Notes: a model not told the origin generated them from the sequence alone. 21,073 nucleotides of DNA from CALFCX01 sp041650595 (GCA_041650595.1 JBAZKW010000024.1:1-21073), one strand, 5' to 3'; positions 13,440 to 20,930 are shown, counted from the stretch's first letter. Numbers and translations: made by a program.

Positions 13440-14513
13440 ATGAACGACCTGCGTACCGCAGATTTTGATTATGACCTGCCGGATGACCTGATCGCCTCAA
13501 AGCCTTCTGACAAAAGAGACCACAGCCGCCTGCTTGTGCTTGACAGATCGCGCCGCACAATAGAACACAAGCATTTTTATGATATTTCGGATCATCTGGG
13601 GAGTAGCGATATTCTTGTTCTCAACGATACAAAGGTGATCCCCGCGCGTCTTATAGGCAAAAAAACAAAAAGCCATGCCTGCCGGCAGGCAGGCGGCGGC
13701 AAGGCCGAAATCCTCCTGCTCAAAAAGATGTCCGGAAATATTTGGGAGTGCATGGTCTTTCCTTACAAAAGATTAAAAGAAGGGACTCAGATCGATCTGG
13801 GTAAATTCACTGCCGTGATAAAAAAAGATCTTGGCGATTCCAGAAAAGCGATCGAATTCTTTTTTGAAGGAGATTTTGACAGCCTTCTAAAAGAAATCGG
13901 CAGGATCCCTTTGCCGCCTTATATAGTCTCAAAATTGACCGAAGCAGAATCAACAGATCCATTTCTTCTTGAAAGATATCAAACCGTCTATGCCGAAAAA
14001 GCGGGGGCTTCGGCTGCGCCGACTGCGGGACTTCATTTTACGCCGGAGCTTTTGGCCGGACTTAAAGACAAAGGTGTTGAGATCGCATATATAACGCTTC
14101 ACACAGGCATGGGGACTTTTAAACCGGTAACCGCTGACATGGTAAAAGACCATAAAATGGCATCTGAAGAATATGAAATAACTGCGGAAACCGCCTCAAA
14201 AATTAATTCCGCTTTGAAAAACGGCAAAAGACCGGTGGCAGTCGGGACTACAGTTACACGATGTCTTGAAGATTGCCTCAGAAAGAACGGAAGCATAGTC
14301 CCTATTAAAGATTCGGCGGACATTTTTATCTATCCGCCGTTCGATTTCAAAGTTGTTAAAGGGCTTATCACGAATTTTCATTTTCCGAAGTCAACATTGC
14401 TGATGCTGGTATCTGCGTTTGCGGGCAAAGGCTTTATTTTGGAAGCATATAGAGAAGCGATAAAAGAACGATATCGGTTTTTTAGTTTTGGCGATGCGAT
14501 GATGATATTGTAG
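13440..14513 (+). CDS. queA: S-adenosylmethionine:tRNA ribosyltransferase-isomerase (queuosine pathway)
   Basis: 357 aa. It transfers and isomerises the ribosyl group of SAM onto preQ1 in tRNA to make epoxyqueuosine. Family motifs are FDYDLPDDLIASKPSDKRDHSRLLVLD, LNDTKVIPARL (61-71), the catalytic region GRIPLPPYI, YQTVYAEKAGASAAPTAGLHFT, TLHTGMGTFKPV and the terminal YRFFSFGDAMMIL. About eight residues (SHACRQAG, 78-85) interrupt the normally short GKK...GGK loop. They are encoded by a copy of the palindromic repeat (13676-13691), inserted without breaking the frame. The start is 13 nt after the tonB-like gene, with no clear ribosome binding site. The partner enzyme gene tgt lies 2.9 kb downstream. 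Confidence 0.95.
   Translation: MNDLRTADFDYDLPDDLIASKPSDKRDHSRLLVLDRSRRTIEHKHFYDISDHLGSSDILVLNDTKVIPARLIGKKTKSHACRQAGGGKAEILLLKKMSGNIWECMVFPYKRLKEGTQIDLGKFTAVIKKDLGDSRKAIEFFFEGDFDSLLKEIGRIPLPPYIVSKLTEAESTDPFLLERYQTVYAEKAGASAAPTAGLHFTPELLAGLKDKGVEIAYITLHTGMGTFKPVTADMVKDHKMASEEYEITAETASKINSALKNGKRPVAVGTTVTRCLEDCLRKNGSIVPIKDSADIFIYPPFDFKVVKGLITNFHFPKSTLLMLVSAFAGKGFILEAYREAIKERYRFFSFGDAMMIL
13676..13691. repeat. Palindromic repeat core inside queA
   Basis: TGCCTGCCGGCAGGCA is a perfect 16-bp palindrome identical to the centre of the repeats at 3918, 12729 and 15467. It is in frame and encodes part of SHACRQAG. It lies in a surface-loop position between two conserved strands of QueA. Confidence 0.85.
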
Positions 14514-14537
14514 CGGTCGGTTGCAACCGACCGCTAC
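14510..14537. repeat. Perfect 28-bp palindrome across the queA stop
   Basis: The first half (14510-14523, GTAGCGGTCGGTTG) is followed at once by its exact reverse complement (14524-14537). It contains the queA TAG stop (14511-14513) and fills most of the 33-nt gap between convergent queA and the cupin-like gene. There is no T-run. It may act as a bidirectional terminator/stabiliser or be a repeat element. Confidence 0.8.
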
Positions 14538-14546
14538 GAATACGAT

Positions 14547-15437
14547 TTATTTCACGATTCTTTTATCTGTGAAAACATCCAAAGTATCGCCTATATCCGA
14601 AGTTTCTTCTACGACAAACCCATAAGGCCCCGCAACAAGAGCGTGCAACGCGCCCGGCAGAACCCTTATCCTCATAGGCCCTGTTAAGTACAGCGTATCT
14701 CTCGCAAGAATTTGGGAGTATTCTTTGGCGCGATCTACATAACGCATCATATGTTTTGGTATTCGCAGTAGATCGTCTAAACTGTTTTGACTGCTATGGT
14801 CTAAAAGTTCTAACCCGTCTATGTTGCAAAACAGGATTGCATCTCCCAAAACAGGCCTGAAAGTTTCAGTTTTTCCCCGAAAATCCTCTACTATTTCAAA
14901 TCTTTGGACTCGTTGGGGTATCTTCTTGCCGTTGTCCAAAGTCTGGACTATCGCATATATTGAATCGCCTTCAATTGAATATTTGATAACAGGACCGTCC
15001 GGCCCCATTTTGACCGTGCCATCGCTGTTGTATTCGTAGATGCATTTAAAATGCGGGATATTATCTCTTATATCGACAAAGCCGGCGTCAAGAAATGGTT
15101 GCACAGACTTTTTGAGAGTGACGATACTTCTCCAATGGGAGTGTTCGGGCAGCAATTGACCGGGGAAAAGGCCCAGTACCATTGAGGTATAATCATCCTC
15201 ATAGCATAGATCTGTTGTCCACTTGCCCCGGCCTATATCTATCAAACCGGTAGGATAACCATTTCCTCTTCTCATATATTGGGACAAGCCGAACGAAGTT
15301 ACGTCAACTCTTGGCGGAGGTCCTGCTTGAGGATAAGCCTGCCCGTAAAGCTGTTGATATTGCGACATAGCCGCCCTTTTTGTAGCAGCTGACAGTTTTA
15401 GAGGATATTGAATATTAGATACAGATGTTGCTTTCAT
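14547..15437 (-). CDS. Cupin-like protein (D-lyxose isomerase/RmlC-type fold)
   Basis: 296 aa. Two cupin signatures are visible. Motif 1 is LGLFPGQLLPEHSHWRS, with H99 and H101 as likely metal ligands. Motif 2 is LPGALHALVAGPYGFVVEETS, with P261, G262 and H265, followed by DTLDVFTDKRIVK, which closely resembles the DE-DIFTDPRI ending of D-lyxose isomerase-type sugar cupins. The middle (130-190) holds inserted strands. No signal peptide is seen. The N-terminus has SAATKR at 16-21, shared with the 440-aa protein at 7491. There is no Shine-Dalgarno. The gene follows the 339-aa gene by 90 nt containing a composite repeat, and would be read from the shared promoter at 16584-16611. The exact substrate is unknown. 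Confidence 0.65.
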   Translation of the reverse strand: MKATSVSNIQYPLKLSAATKRAAMSQYQQLYGQAYPQAGPPPRVDVTSFGLSQYMRRGNGYPTGLIDIGRGKWTTDLCYEDDYTSMVLGLFPGQLLPEHSHWRSIVTLKKSVQPFLDAGFVDIRDNIPHFKCIYEYNSDGTVKMGPDGPVIKYSIEGDSIYAIVQTLDNGKKIPQRVQRFEIVEDFRGKTETFRPVLGDAILFCNIDGLELLDHSSQNSLDDLLRIPKHMMRYVDRAKEYSQILARDTLYLTGPMRIRVLPGALHALVAGPYGFVVEETSDIGDTLDVFTDKRIVK

Positions 15438-15460
15438 AATTTATTGATGATATTGCAGCC

Positions 15461-15514
15461 CTCACCCCTGCCTGCCGGCAGGCAGGCTTAATCCCTCTCC
15501 CAAAGGGAGAGGGA
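15461..15514. repeat. Composite palindromic repeat between the two minus-strand genes
   Basis: Modules are CTCACCC, the perfect 20-bp palindrome CCTGCCTGCCGGCAGGCAGG (15467-15486), CTTAA, and a 10-bp stem TCCCTCTCCC (15492-15501) with GGGAGAGGGA (15505-15514) around AAA. This is the same module order, inverted, as at about 12680-12755. It lies inside an apparent transcription unit. Confidence 0.8.
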
Positions 15515-15527
15515 AATGAGAACTTTA

Positions 15528-16547
15528 TTATCCCTCCACGATCCCGGCAAGCAATGCCATTCTGAAAACCTTTAATCCCTGGAAGAACCAGTCTGTCGTC
15601 ATGTCTGCGCTACCGGCTGCAGGGGTAAGAGCTTTTACCAATTGCGCGTATTTTCTTGAAACCGGGAAAACGATCTTTGGTGTTGAAGAAAATTCTTCTA
15701 CATAAGCATGTGTTCCGTCATCTTTATGCATCGGGTTTTCAACCCATCCGTGTGCACAAGGCCTTCCTAGGATCGGAGATGCGATGAGAAGTCTTTCTCC
15801 CGGGAATAAAATAATAGGATCTAAACCATCAAACTCGCCTTCCATTCCCTTCGGGATCACAAAATGCTTTAAATTTTTATCTCCTCTTTGTCTTGCTCCG
15901 TGTAAATACGCTCTTTCTTTATTCATAGGATGATCAAAGGCATCTCTATCCACAAATATACATGCCTCTCCATCCTTAACCTGAAAATCCTCATGTTTGC
16001 CGATGACCATGCTGATGAATCCTTTTTGTTTCCACAAGCTTTGCATCGTTCTTTTAGGGTCTTTTATCATTACATAGGTCCAGTCTTTGGGCCAGCTTTT
16101 ATTAGGCGGTTCAAAGCCGTTCAGGACAGCGGAAGCATCAATGGTCCCATCGGGCACATTTTCTTTACCGGAAAAAACTTGAGGATCAAAGGCATACACA
16201 TTATTATGCCCGTGCCTTACCAAGGCAGGCGAGACAAAACCTTTATGGCATACATCTTTGTTAATTCCGACATATATCGCTATCATTGTTTCGTGAACCC
16301 GCGGGATTAAATGTGCCAGCTCAAGCGCATCTACACCTTGCGAAGGGGCAAATACCCTGAATTGCGCCATTGCACAATAAGCATCAATAAGAAATTGTCT
16401 GTATTCATGTTTTGTAACTGTTGAGCCTGCCGGGACTTCAATTCTTCTCGTCGGGAATTGTCTTCTTTCAAGTAAACCTGAGATGTCTCTGAAATTGCTG
16501 CCTCTAACATTGATTGTTCTTGGCTTTACTGAGACTGATTGCAACAT
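15528..16547 (-). CDS. Unknown 339-aa protein
   Basis: 339 aa with a strong AGGAGG 8 nt before the ATG. No signal peptide, membrane segment or familiar domain is recognised. The N-terminus is Ser/Val/Arg-rich (MLQSVSVKPRTINVRGSNFR), similar in character to other proteins of the proposed regulon. The body is rich in His, Trp and Phe, with stretches such as VRHGHNNVYAFDPQVF, MVIGKHEDFQVKDGEACIFVDRDAF and HFVIPKGMEGEFDGLDPIILFPGERLLIASPILGRPCAHGW. The last two have a beta-rich, cupin- or jelly-roll-like feel but lack clear motifs. It is the first gene of a two-gene unit with the cupin-like protein, under shared promoter site 5. Confidence 0.75.
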   Translation of the reverse strand: MLQSVSVKPRTINVRGSNFRDISGLLERRQFPTRRIEVPAGSTVTKHEYRQFLIDAYCAMAQFRVFAPSQGVDALELAHLIPRVHETMIAIYVGINKDVCHKGFVSPALVRHGHNNVYAFDPQVFSGKENVPDGTIDASAVLNGFEPPNKSWPKDWTYVMIKDPKRTMQSLWKQKGFISMVIGKHEDFQVKDGEACIFVDRDAFDHPMNKERAYLHGARQRGDKNLKHFVIPKGMEGEFDGLDPIILFPGERLLIASPILGRPCAHGWVENPMHKDDGTHAYVEEFSSTPKIVFPVSRKYAQLVKALTPAAGSADMTTDWFFQGLKVFRMALLAGIVEG

Positions 16548-16583
16548 GATTAGATCCTCCTAGGTGTTTTTCTTACAAATCCT

Positions 16584-16611
16584 TATCGATTAGATTTTTT
16601 TGAAATTTCAC
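16584..16611 (-). promoter_or_regulatory. Shared sigma-28-like promoter, site 5 (GTGAAAT-N15-TCGATA)
   Basis: On the minus strand, GTGAAAT at 16611-16605, 15 nt, TCGATA at 16589-16584, and 36 nt to the ATG at 16547. Confidence 0.75.
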
Positions 16612-16621
16612 GCAAAATTGG

Positions 16622-17359
16622 TCACACCCAAACTACCTGATCCGTGTGCTTGGCACCCGAAGCTTCGACATATTGTTTGAATTCTTTTGAAATTCTGGCT
16701 CCTTTTAAGTCGGAAAGCGCAAGAAAGGCTTGCCGAAGATTGGCTTTTGACAGATCCGTACCTATGAAACGGGCCTTTCTAAGATCAACAAATTCAAAAC
16801 AGGCATTACCCATATCTCTTTTTGAAAAAATAGCACCGCTCAGATCAATCACAGGAAACGGCCAGTTATATACGCCTTTTCTAAGCATGTTCCATCCCTC
16901 TATATCGCCTGTCATCAATATCTCAATAGCTTCAGCGATTCTAACCGGCAGATTATTTTGTGCGGTTATCCTGTATTTTGGTTCGAAAATATCCGATACA
17001 GGTTGGAGCAGCCTTCCTAACACTATCGCCATGACATTTTCAATTTTCATATCTTTTGCGGACTCTGTTTCGCGGATACGCATGTGTAATTCGGTAAAAA
17101 TATCGGAAGGGCATCTTAGGGCGTGCAAATGTTCCTGAAATGCTCCCGGCGAGATCAACCCGTTCCGTACGACGCCAATTGATGCCAACTCCCTTACTTG
17201 CCGATGTTGCAAAGTTATAGCTTTACGCAAAGCCAACGGCTGATATCTTATTGACAAAAAACCTTCGTCGATCTTCAAATGCCTTGCAGATCTTTTTTGT
17301 CCGATCTCAACGCCTTTTAAAACGGATAAAGGAAGCGGTTTTATAACTATTTTGGTCAT
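16622..17359 (-). CDS. Pentapeptide-repeat protein with unknown N-terminal domain
   Basis: 245 aa. Residues about 171-223 are pentapeptide repeats of the A(D/N)LxxA type: IDLSGAIFSKRDMGNACFEF, then VDLRKARFIGTDLSKANLRQ and AFLALSDLKGARI, roughly ten units and enough for two to three turns of a right-handed beta-helix. The first 165 residues are mostly helical, basic and unrecognised. No signal peptide. There is no Shine-Dalgarno: the predicted -10 ends 10 nt before the ATG, so the mRNA would be leaderless. The gene diverges from tgt with only 55 nt between starts. Pentapeptide proteins range from DNA mimics to scaffolds; the role here is unknown. Confidence 0.75.
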   Translation of the reverse strand: MTKIVIKPLPLSVLKGVEIGQKRSARHLKIDEGFLSIRYQPLALRKAITLQHRQVRELASIGVVRNGLISPGAFQEHLHALRCPSDIFTELHMRIRETESAKDMKIENVMAIVLGRLLQPVSDIFEPKYRITAQNNLPVRIAEAIEILMTGDIEGWNMLRKGVYNWPFPVIDLSGAIFSKRDMGNACFEFVDLRKARFIGTDLSKANLRQAFLALSDLKGARISKEFKQYVEASGAKHTDQVVWV

Positions 17360-17369
17360 TCTATTTAGA

Positions 17370-17397
17370 CATCGACAGATAAAGGAAGAAATTTCAT
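17370..17397 (-). promoter_or_regulatory. Shared sigma-28-like promoter, site 6 (ATGAAAT-N15-TCGATG)
   Basis: On the minus strand, ATGAAAT at 17397-17391, 15 nt, TCGATG at 17375-17370, and only 10 nt to the ATG at 17359. It lies 2 bp from the divergent TATAAT of tgt. Confidence 0.65.
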
Positions 17398-17399
17398 TG

Positions 17400-17405
17400 T
17401 ATAAT
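17400..17405 (+). promoter_or_regulatory. -10 element of tgt (TATAAT)
   Basis: TATAAT ends 9 nt before the tgt ATG, so transcription would start within 2-3 nt of the start codon. There is no ribosome binding site and no clear -35; the -35 zone overlaps the divergent sigma-28-like site. Confidence 0.55.
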
Positions 17406-17414
17406 CAATAAAGA

Positions 17415-18476
17415 ATGTTCAAATTTGAAGTTCTCCGCAAATCCAAAAAAACAAAAGCCCGTGTCGGAAAGATCCACACTTCACATGGCACAATAGAGAC
17501 CCCCAATTTTATTCCGTGCGGCACGCAGGCTACCGTCAAGGCGATGACCCCGCGGAACTTAAAAGATGTCGGGACACAGATCATACTCTCCAATACTTAT
17601 CATCTTTTTTTAAAGCCCGGAGTAGAACTGATAAAACAGGCCGGAGGGCTTCACAAATTCATGGGGTGGGACGGCCCGATACTCACCGACAGCGGCGGAT
17701 TCCAGGTTTTTAGCCTTTCCAAGATCAGAAAGATAACAGAAGAAGGAGTCAACTTTTCTTCGCACATTGACGGGTCCAAACATAAGCTCACTCCGGAAAA
17801 TGTTGTTGAAGCGCAGCTTGCTTTTGGCTCCGATATCATGATGCCGCTGGACGAGTGCCCTCCGTATCCGAGCGACAGGATGCACGTGAGAAGATCGATC
17901 GAGCGTACCGCGCGGTGGGCTCAAAGAAGTCTTGACGCCGTAAAAGATAACGGAGTTTCTACGCTGTACGGGATTGTACAGGGCGGGACTTACGCCGATC
18001 TGCGCAAAGAATCGGCCAAACAGATATCTGACATGGGTTATAAAGGTTTTGGGGTAGGGGGGCTTAGCGTGGATGAGCCCAATGAACTTATGTACGAGAT
18101 GCTCGATGTTCAAATACCGCTTTTACCCGAAGACGCGCCCAAACATCTTTTGGGAGTCGGCTATCCCGACGATATCCGCGCGGCGGTGGACAGGGGAATA
18201 GACACTTTTGATTGTGTCGAGCCCTCCCGTCTCGGACGTCACGGGGCTTTTTTGACCGGTGAAGGCAAAAAAGTCATAAGGAACGCTAAATTCACCAAAG
18301 ATCTTTCTCCGCTTGAAAGGACCTGCGATTGTTACGCGTGCAAAACTTTTTCGCGGGCGTATATAAGGCATTTATTCATCGTCGGAGAAACGCTGGGCAT
18401 AATACTTCTTACGATGCATAATTTACGTTTCATGATGAGACTAATGGAAAGAATAAGAGATGAAATTCGCGGCTGA
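17415..18476 (+). CDS. tgt: Queuine/preQ1 tRNA-guanine transglycosylase
   Basis: 353 aa. It exchanges guanine-34 of GUN-anticodon tRNAs for preQ1, the step before QueA. The proton-acceptor Asp is D92 in ILTDSGGFQVFS and the nucleophile is D266 in GIDTFDCVEPSR. GIVQGG is at 186-191 and GVGGLSVDEP at 213-222. The zinc site is C304, C306 and C309 (CDCYAC) plus H335 in TMHNLRF. The base-specificity loop reads VEPSRLGRHG instead of the commoner VMPTRNARNG. The start is fixed by the conserved FKFEVL beginning. Translation is probably leaderless. The stop overlaps the next gene by 17 nt, indicating co-transcription. Confidence 0.96.
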   Translation: MFKFEVLRKSKKTKARVGKIHTSHGTIETPNFIPCGTQATVKAMTPRNLKDVGTQIILSNTYHLFLKPGVELIKQAGGLHKFMGWDGPILTDSGGFQVFSLSKIRKITEEGVNFSSHIDGSKHKLTPENVVEAQLAFGSDIMMPLDECPPYPSDRMHVRRSIERTARWAQRSLDAVKDNGVSTLYGIVQGGTYADLRKESAKQISDMGYKGFGVGGLSVDEPNELMYEMLDVQIPLLPEDAPKHLLGVGYPDDIRAAVDRGIDTFDCVEPSRLGRHGAFLTGEGKKVIRNAKFTKDLSPLERTCDCYACKTFSRAYIRHLFIVGETLGIILLTMHNLRFMMRLMERIRDEIRG

Positions 18477-19692
18477 TCTTCATTTGCATTCAAAATACAG
18501 CCGTGCCACGTCAAAAGATATGGGCCTTGAAAGTATCTGCCAGTGGGCCAAGTGGAAAGGTCTGTCCGTGGTCGGCACGGGCGATTTTACTCATCCTTTG
18601 TGGTTTTCGGAGCTCAAAAAAAAGTTGAAAGACGACGGTAGCGGGCTTTTCGGTTACAACGGCATAAAGTACATGTTGACGACGGAAGTATGCAATATAT
18701 TCCACGACAAGGACAAGCTGAGAAAGATACACACCATGATATTTGCGCCCTCATTTGAAGCGGCGGCAAAGATAAACAAAGAACTGGGCCGTTTTGCAGA
18801 TCTAATGTCGGACGGCAGGCCTATATTTTCGCTGCACGCAAAAAAGATGGCCGAAATAGCGTTTTCTGTTTCAAATGAATGCGTCCTGGTTCCGTGCCAT
18901 ATATGGACGCCTCATTTTTCACTGTTTGGGTCAAACAACGGGTTTGACAGCATCGGAGAGTGTTTTGGCGAATACTGCCGGAATATTTTTGCCGCAGAGA
19001 CCGGGCTTTCTTCAGACCCTGCGATGAACTGGCGCGTCAGCGCACTTGACAGGATCGCGCTTATTTCCAATTCCGACGCACATTCTCCTTCAAAGCTGGG
19101 CCGCGAAGCAAATGTTTTTGATACCGATCTTTCTTACAAAGGCATCATATCGGCGCTAAAAGCCAAAGATCCGAAAAGATTTTTATATACGGTGGAGTTT
19201 TTTCCTGAAGAGGGCAAATATCATTACGACGGGCACAGGAACTGCAAGGTGTGCCTGTCGCCCAAAGACACCAGGAAAAAAAAGAAGAAATGTCCGCAGT
19301 GCGGCAAACAGCTCACGCCCGGAGTGTTAAGCCGGGTGGAAGAGCTGGCGGACAGGGAAGAGGGTTTTAAACCGGAAAGATCAATTCCTTTTAAAAACCT
19401 GGTGCCATTGATCGAGATAATAGCCGAGGCCTATGACAAAGGTACTGATACGGCTTATGTAAGAAATGAATATATAAAGGCTCTTTCATCCGGCGGCAGC
19501 GAACTTGATATGCTTGTTGACAGGCCGCTGGAAGAGCTTGCGACATTTATACCTCCGATAATTGTTGAAGGCATAAAAAGGGTCAGGGAAGGCAAAGTTG
19601 CCATTTCTCCGGGTTATGACGGGCAGTACGGCGAGATAAAGATATTTAATGCAAAAGAAAGATCCGCGCAAAAACAGATCTCACTTTTTTAG
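18460..19692 (+). CDS. Endonuclease Q-like PHP-domain DNA repair nuclease
   Basis: 410 aa. The N-terminal PHP domain shows the metal-binding set D6-H8-H10 (DLHLH), D42 (GTGDFTHP), E76 (TTEVCN), H91, H147 (PCHIWTPHFSLFGS) and D206-H208 (NSDAHS). A zinc ribbon follows, C262/C265 (NCKVC) and C278/C281 (CPQCGK), then a helical C-terminal region. This layout matches endonuclease Q, which nicks DNA 5' of deaminated bases such as uracil and hypoxanthine. The last residues, QKQISLF, fit a beta-clamp-binding motif (Q-L/I-S/D-L-F) at the extreme C-terminus, suggesting recruitment to the replication clamp. It overlaps tgt by 17 nt and has a weak ribosome binding site. Confidence 0.85.
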   Translation: MKFAADLHLHSKYSRATSKDMGLESICQWAKWKGLSVVGTGDFTHPLWFSELKKKLKDDGSGLFGYNGIKYMLTTEVCNIFHDKDKLRKIHTMIFAPSFEAAAKINKELGRFADLMSDGRPIFSLHAKKMAEIAFSVSNECVLVPCHIWTPHFSLFGSNNGFDSIGECFGEYCRNIFAAETGLSSDPAMNWRVSALDRIALISNSDAHSPSKLGREANVFDTDLSYKGIISALKAKDPKRFLYTVEFFPEEGKYHYDGHRNCKVCLSPKDTRKKKKKCPQCGKQLTPGVLSRVEELADREEGFKPERSIPFKNLVPLIEIIAEAYDKGTDTAYVRNEYIKALSSGGSELDMLVDRPLEELATFIPPIIVEGIKRVREGKVAISPGYDGQYGEIKIFNAKERSAQKQISLF

Positions 19693-19703
19693 CTTATCAT
19701 TTA

Positions 19704-20930
19704 CTATTTAGGATCAGGTTTTGGTGATTCATCAGCTTGACCGTTTGTCCCTGTGGGGCCTTGCGCTCCACCCGCTAATTTCGCGTCTCTAAATGCGGAT
19801 GTCAACAACTCCGTTGTTGGATCTCCCCAAGAATCTCTAGGTCCTACATTTAAATGACATCCGGGACCTCCGATATGTCCACCTGTAGGTGATGCTTCCA
19901 AATCTCCATCTGCTGTTTTCTCAGGTGTAAAAACTCTAATTCCCCTTACATCAATTGTCTTTAATCCGACCAACGGCCCGGTTTTACACATTGCTGCAAA
20001 AAGAGCCCGTGCAGCTGCCATATCCGGAGTTTCATCTCTGTCGTAAGGGCCATCTTTTGAGAAATCGAACCCATCTGATTCTTCACCATGTCCGAGGTCT
20101 AATTGTAATCCGGCACTATCCATTAAACGGATACGTTCTCCCAAACCATGAAAAGTAATTGCCCCTGCTCCTCCGATACCTAATGGAAAAATCTCTTTTC
20201 TGGGGATTATTGATTTTATATCATCAGGTATTATTGAATCTGTGTTAGCGATTATCCGAACGGTATTTGGATTGCGGATCCAGTCGAATTTTTCTACTGT
20301 TTCATCATCAAACAAACAAGGCAGAAGCGCTCTTGCCACGGCACTGGCTAGAACAGTTCCGGATAGGCCAAAATAACTTAGCACATCCGAACCAAACCCG
20401 AGAGTACAGTTAATGCCGGATAAGGCCACTCTCCAATTGATAACTTCGTCGTCAAAAATATGCGCAGGGGTGCAAGAGATGTCCCCGCTTTCGGTCTGTG
20501 TCAATGTAAATGGTTGTCTGGCAACCCATCCTGACGGATCAGAGAATTCAGGACTTTCCTTTATTATCTTTAATACTTTGGCAGCATATTCCTCGGGTAA
20601 TGCCAAAGGATCGAGTCGTAGTGATTGAGGCGCTGTTTTGTCTAAATATACTTGATTCAGGTGTTCTACAATGGCGGCTTTAGTATTTGGATCAAAAGAC
20701 GAATGTAGCAACCCAAGATGGGTAAGATCGGAGGTATATGGAGCAACCAGTGCTTTTGATTTGCTTGAAAAGGCGATAAGATGTGACAGAGCAACCGCCG
20801 CGAGCGGTCTTGCGGCCTCTCTATTTGCGGCACAAAATGCTGCTCTTCCTTCCCACGTACCAAGCTGGGGATGAGCTGCCAATAATCCTTGCATATGAGT
20901 ATTTAAGCGGGCTGCTGAAACAGTATTCAT
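19704..20930 (-). CDS. Unknown 408-aa protein with Gly/Pro-rich tail
   Basis: 408 aa from the ATG at 20930, where AAAAAAGGAG lies 9 nt upstream; an 18-codon longer frame is rejected for lack of a site. No signal peptide or known domain. The N-terminus (MNTVSAARLNTHMQGLLAAH) is helical. Notable segments are a hydrophobic stretch NWRVALSGINCTLGFGSDVLSYFGLSGTVLASAVARALLP (about 160-200), the glycine-rich FPLGIGGAGAITFHGLGERI, and a tail with GGHIGGPGCHLNVGPRDSWGDPTTE ending in a disordered GPTGTNGQADESPKPDPK. It converges on the endonuclease Q-like gene with an 11-nt gap. Shared promoter site 7 precedes it. Function is unknown. Confidence 0.75.
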   Translation of the reverse strand: MNTVSAARLNTHMQGLLAAHPQLGTWEGRAAFCAANREAARPLAAVALSHLIAFSSKSKALVAPYTSDLTHLGLLHSSFDPNTKAAIVEHLNQVYLDKTAPQSLRLDPLALPEEYAAKVLKIIKESPEFSDPSGWVARQPFTLTQTESGDISCTPAHIFDDEVINWRVALSGINCTLGFGSDVLSYFGLSGTVLASAVARALLPCLFDDETVEKFDWIRNPNTVRIIANTDSIIPDDIKSIIPRKEIFPLGIGGAGAITFHGLGERIRLMDSAGLQLDLGHGEESDGFDFSKDGPYDRDETPDMAAARALFAAMCKTGPLVGLKTIDVRGIRVFTPEKTADGDLEASPTGGHIGGPGCHLNVGPRDSWGDPTTELLTSAFRDAKLAGGAQGPTGTNGQADESPKPDPK

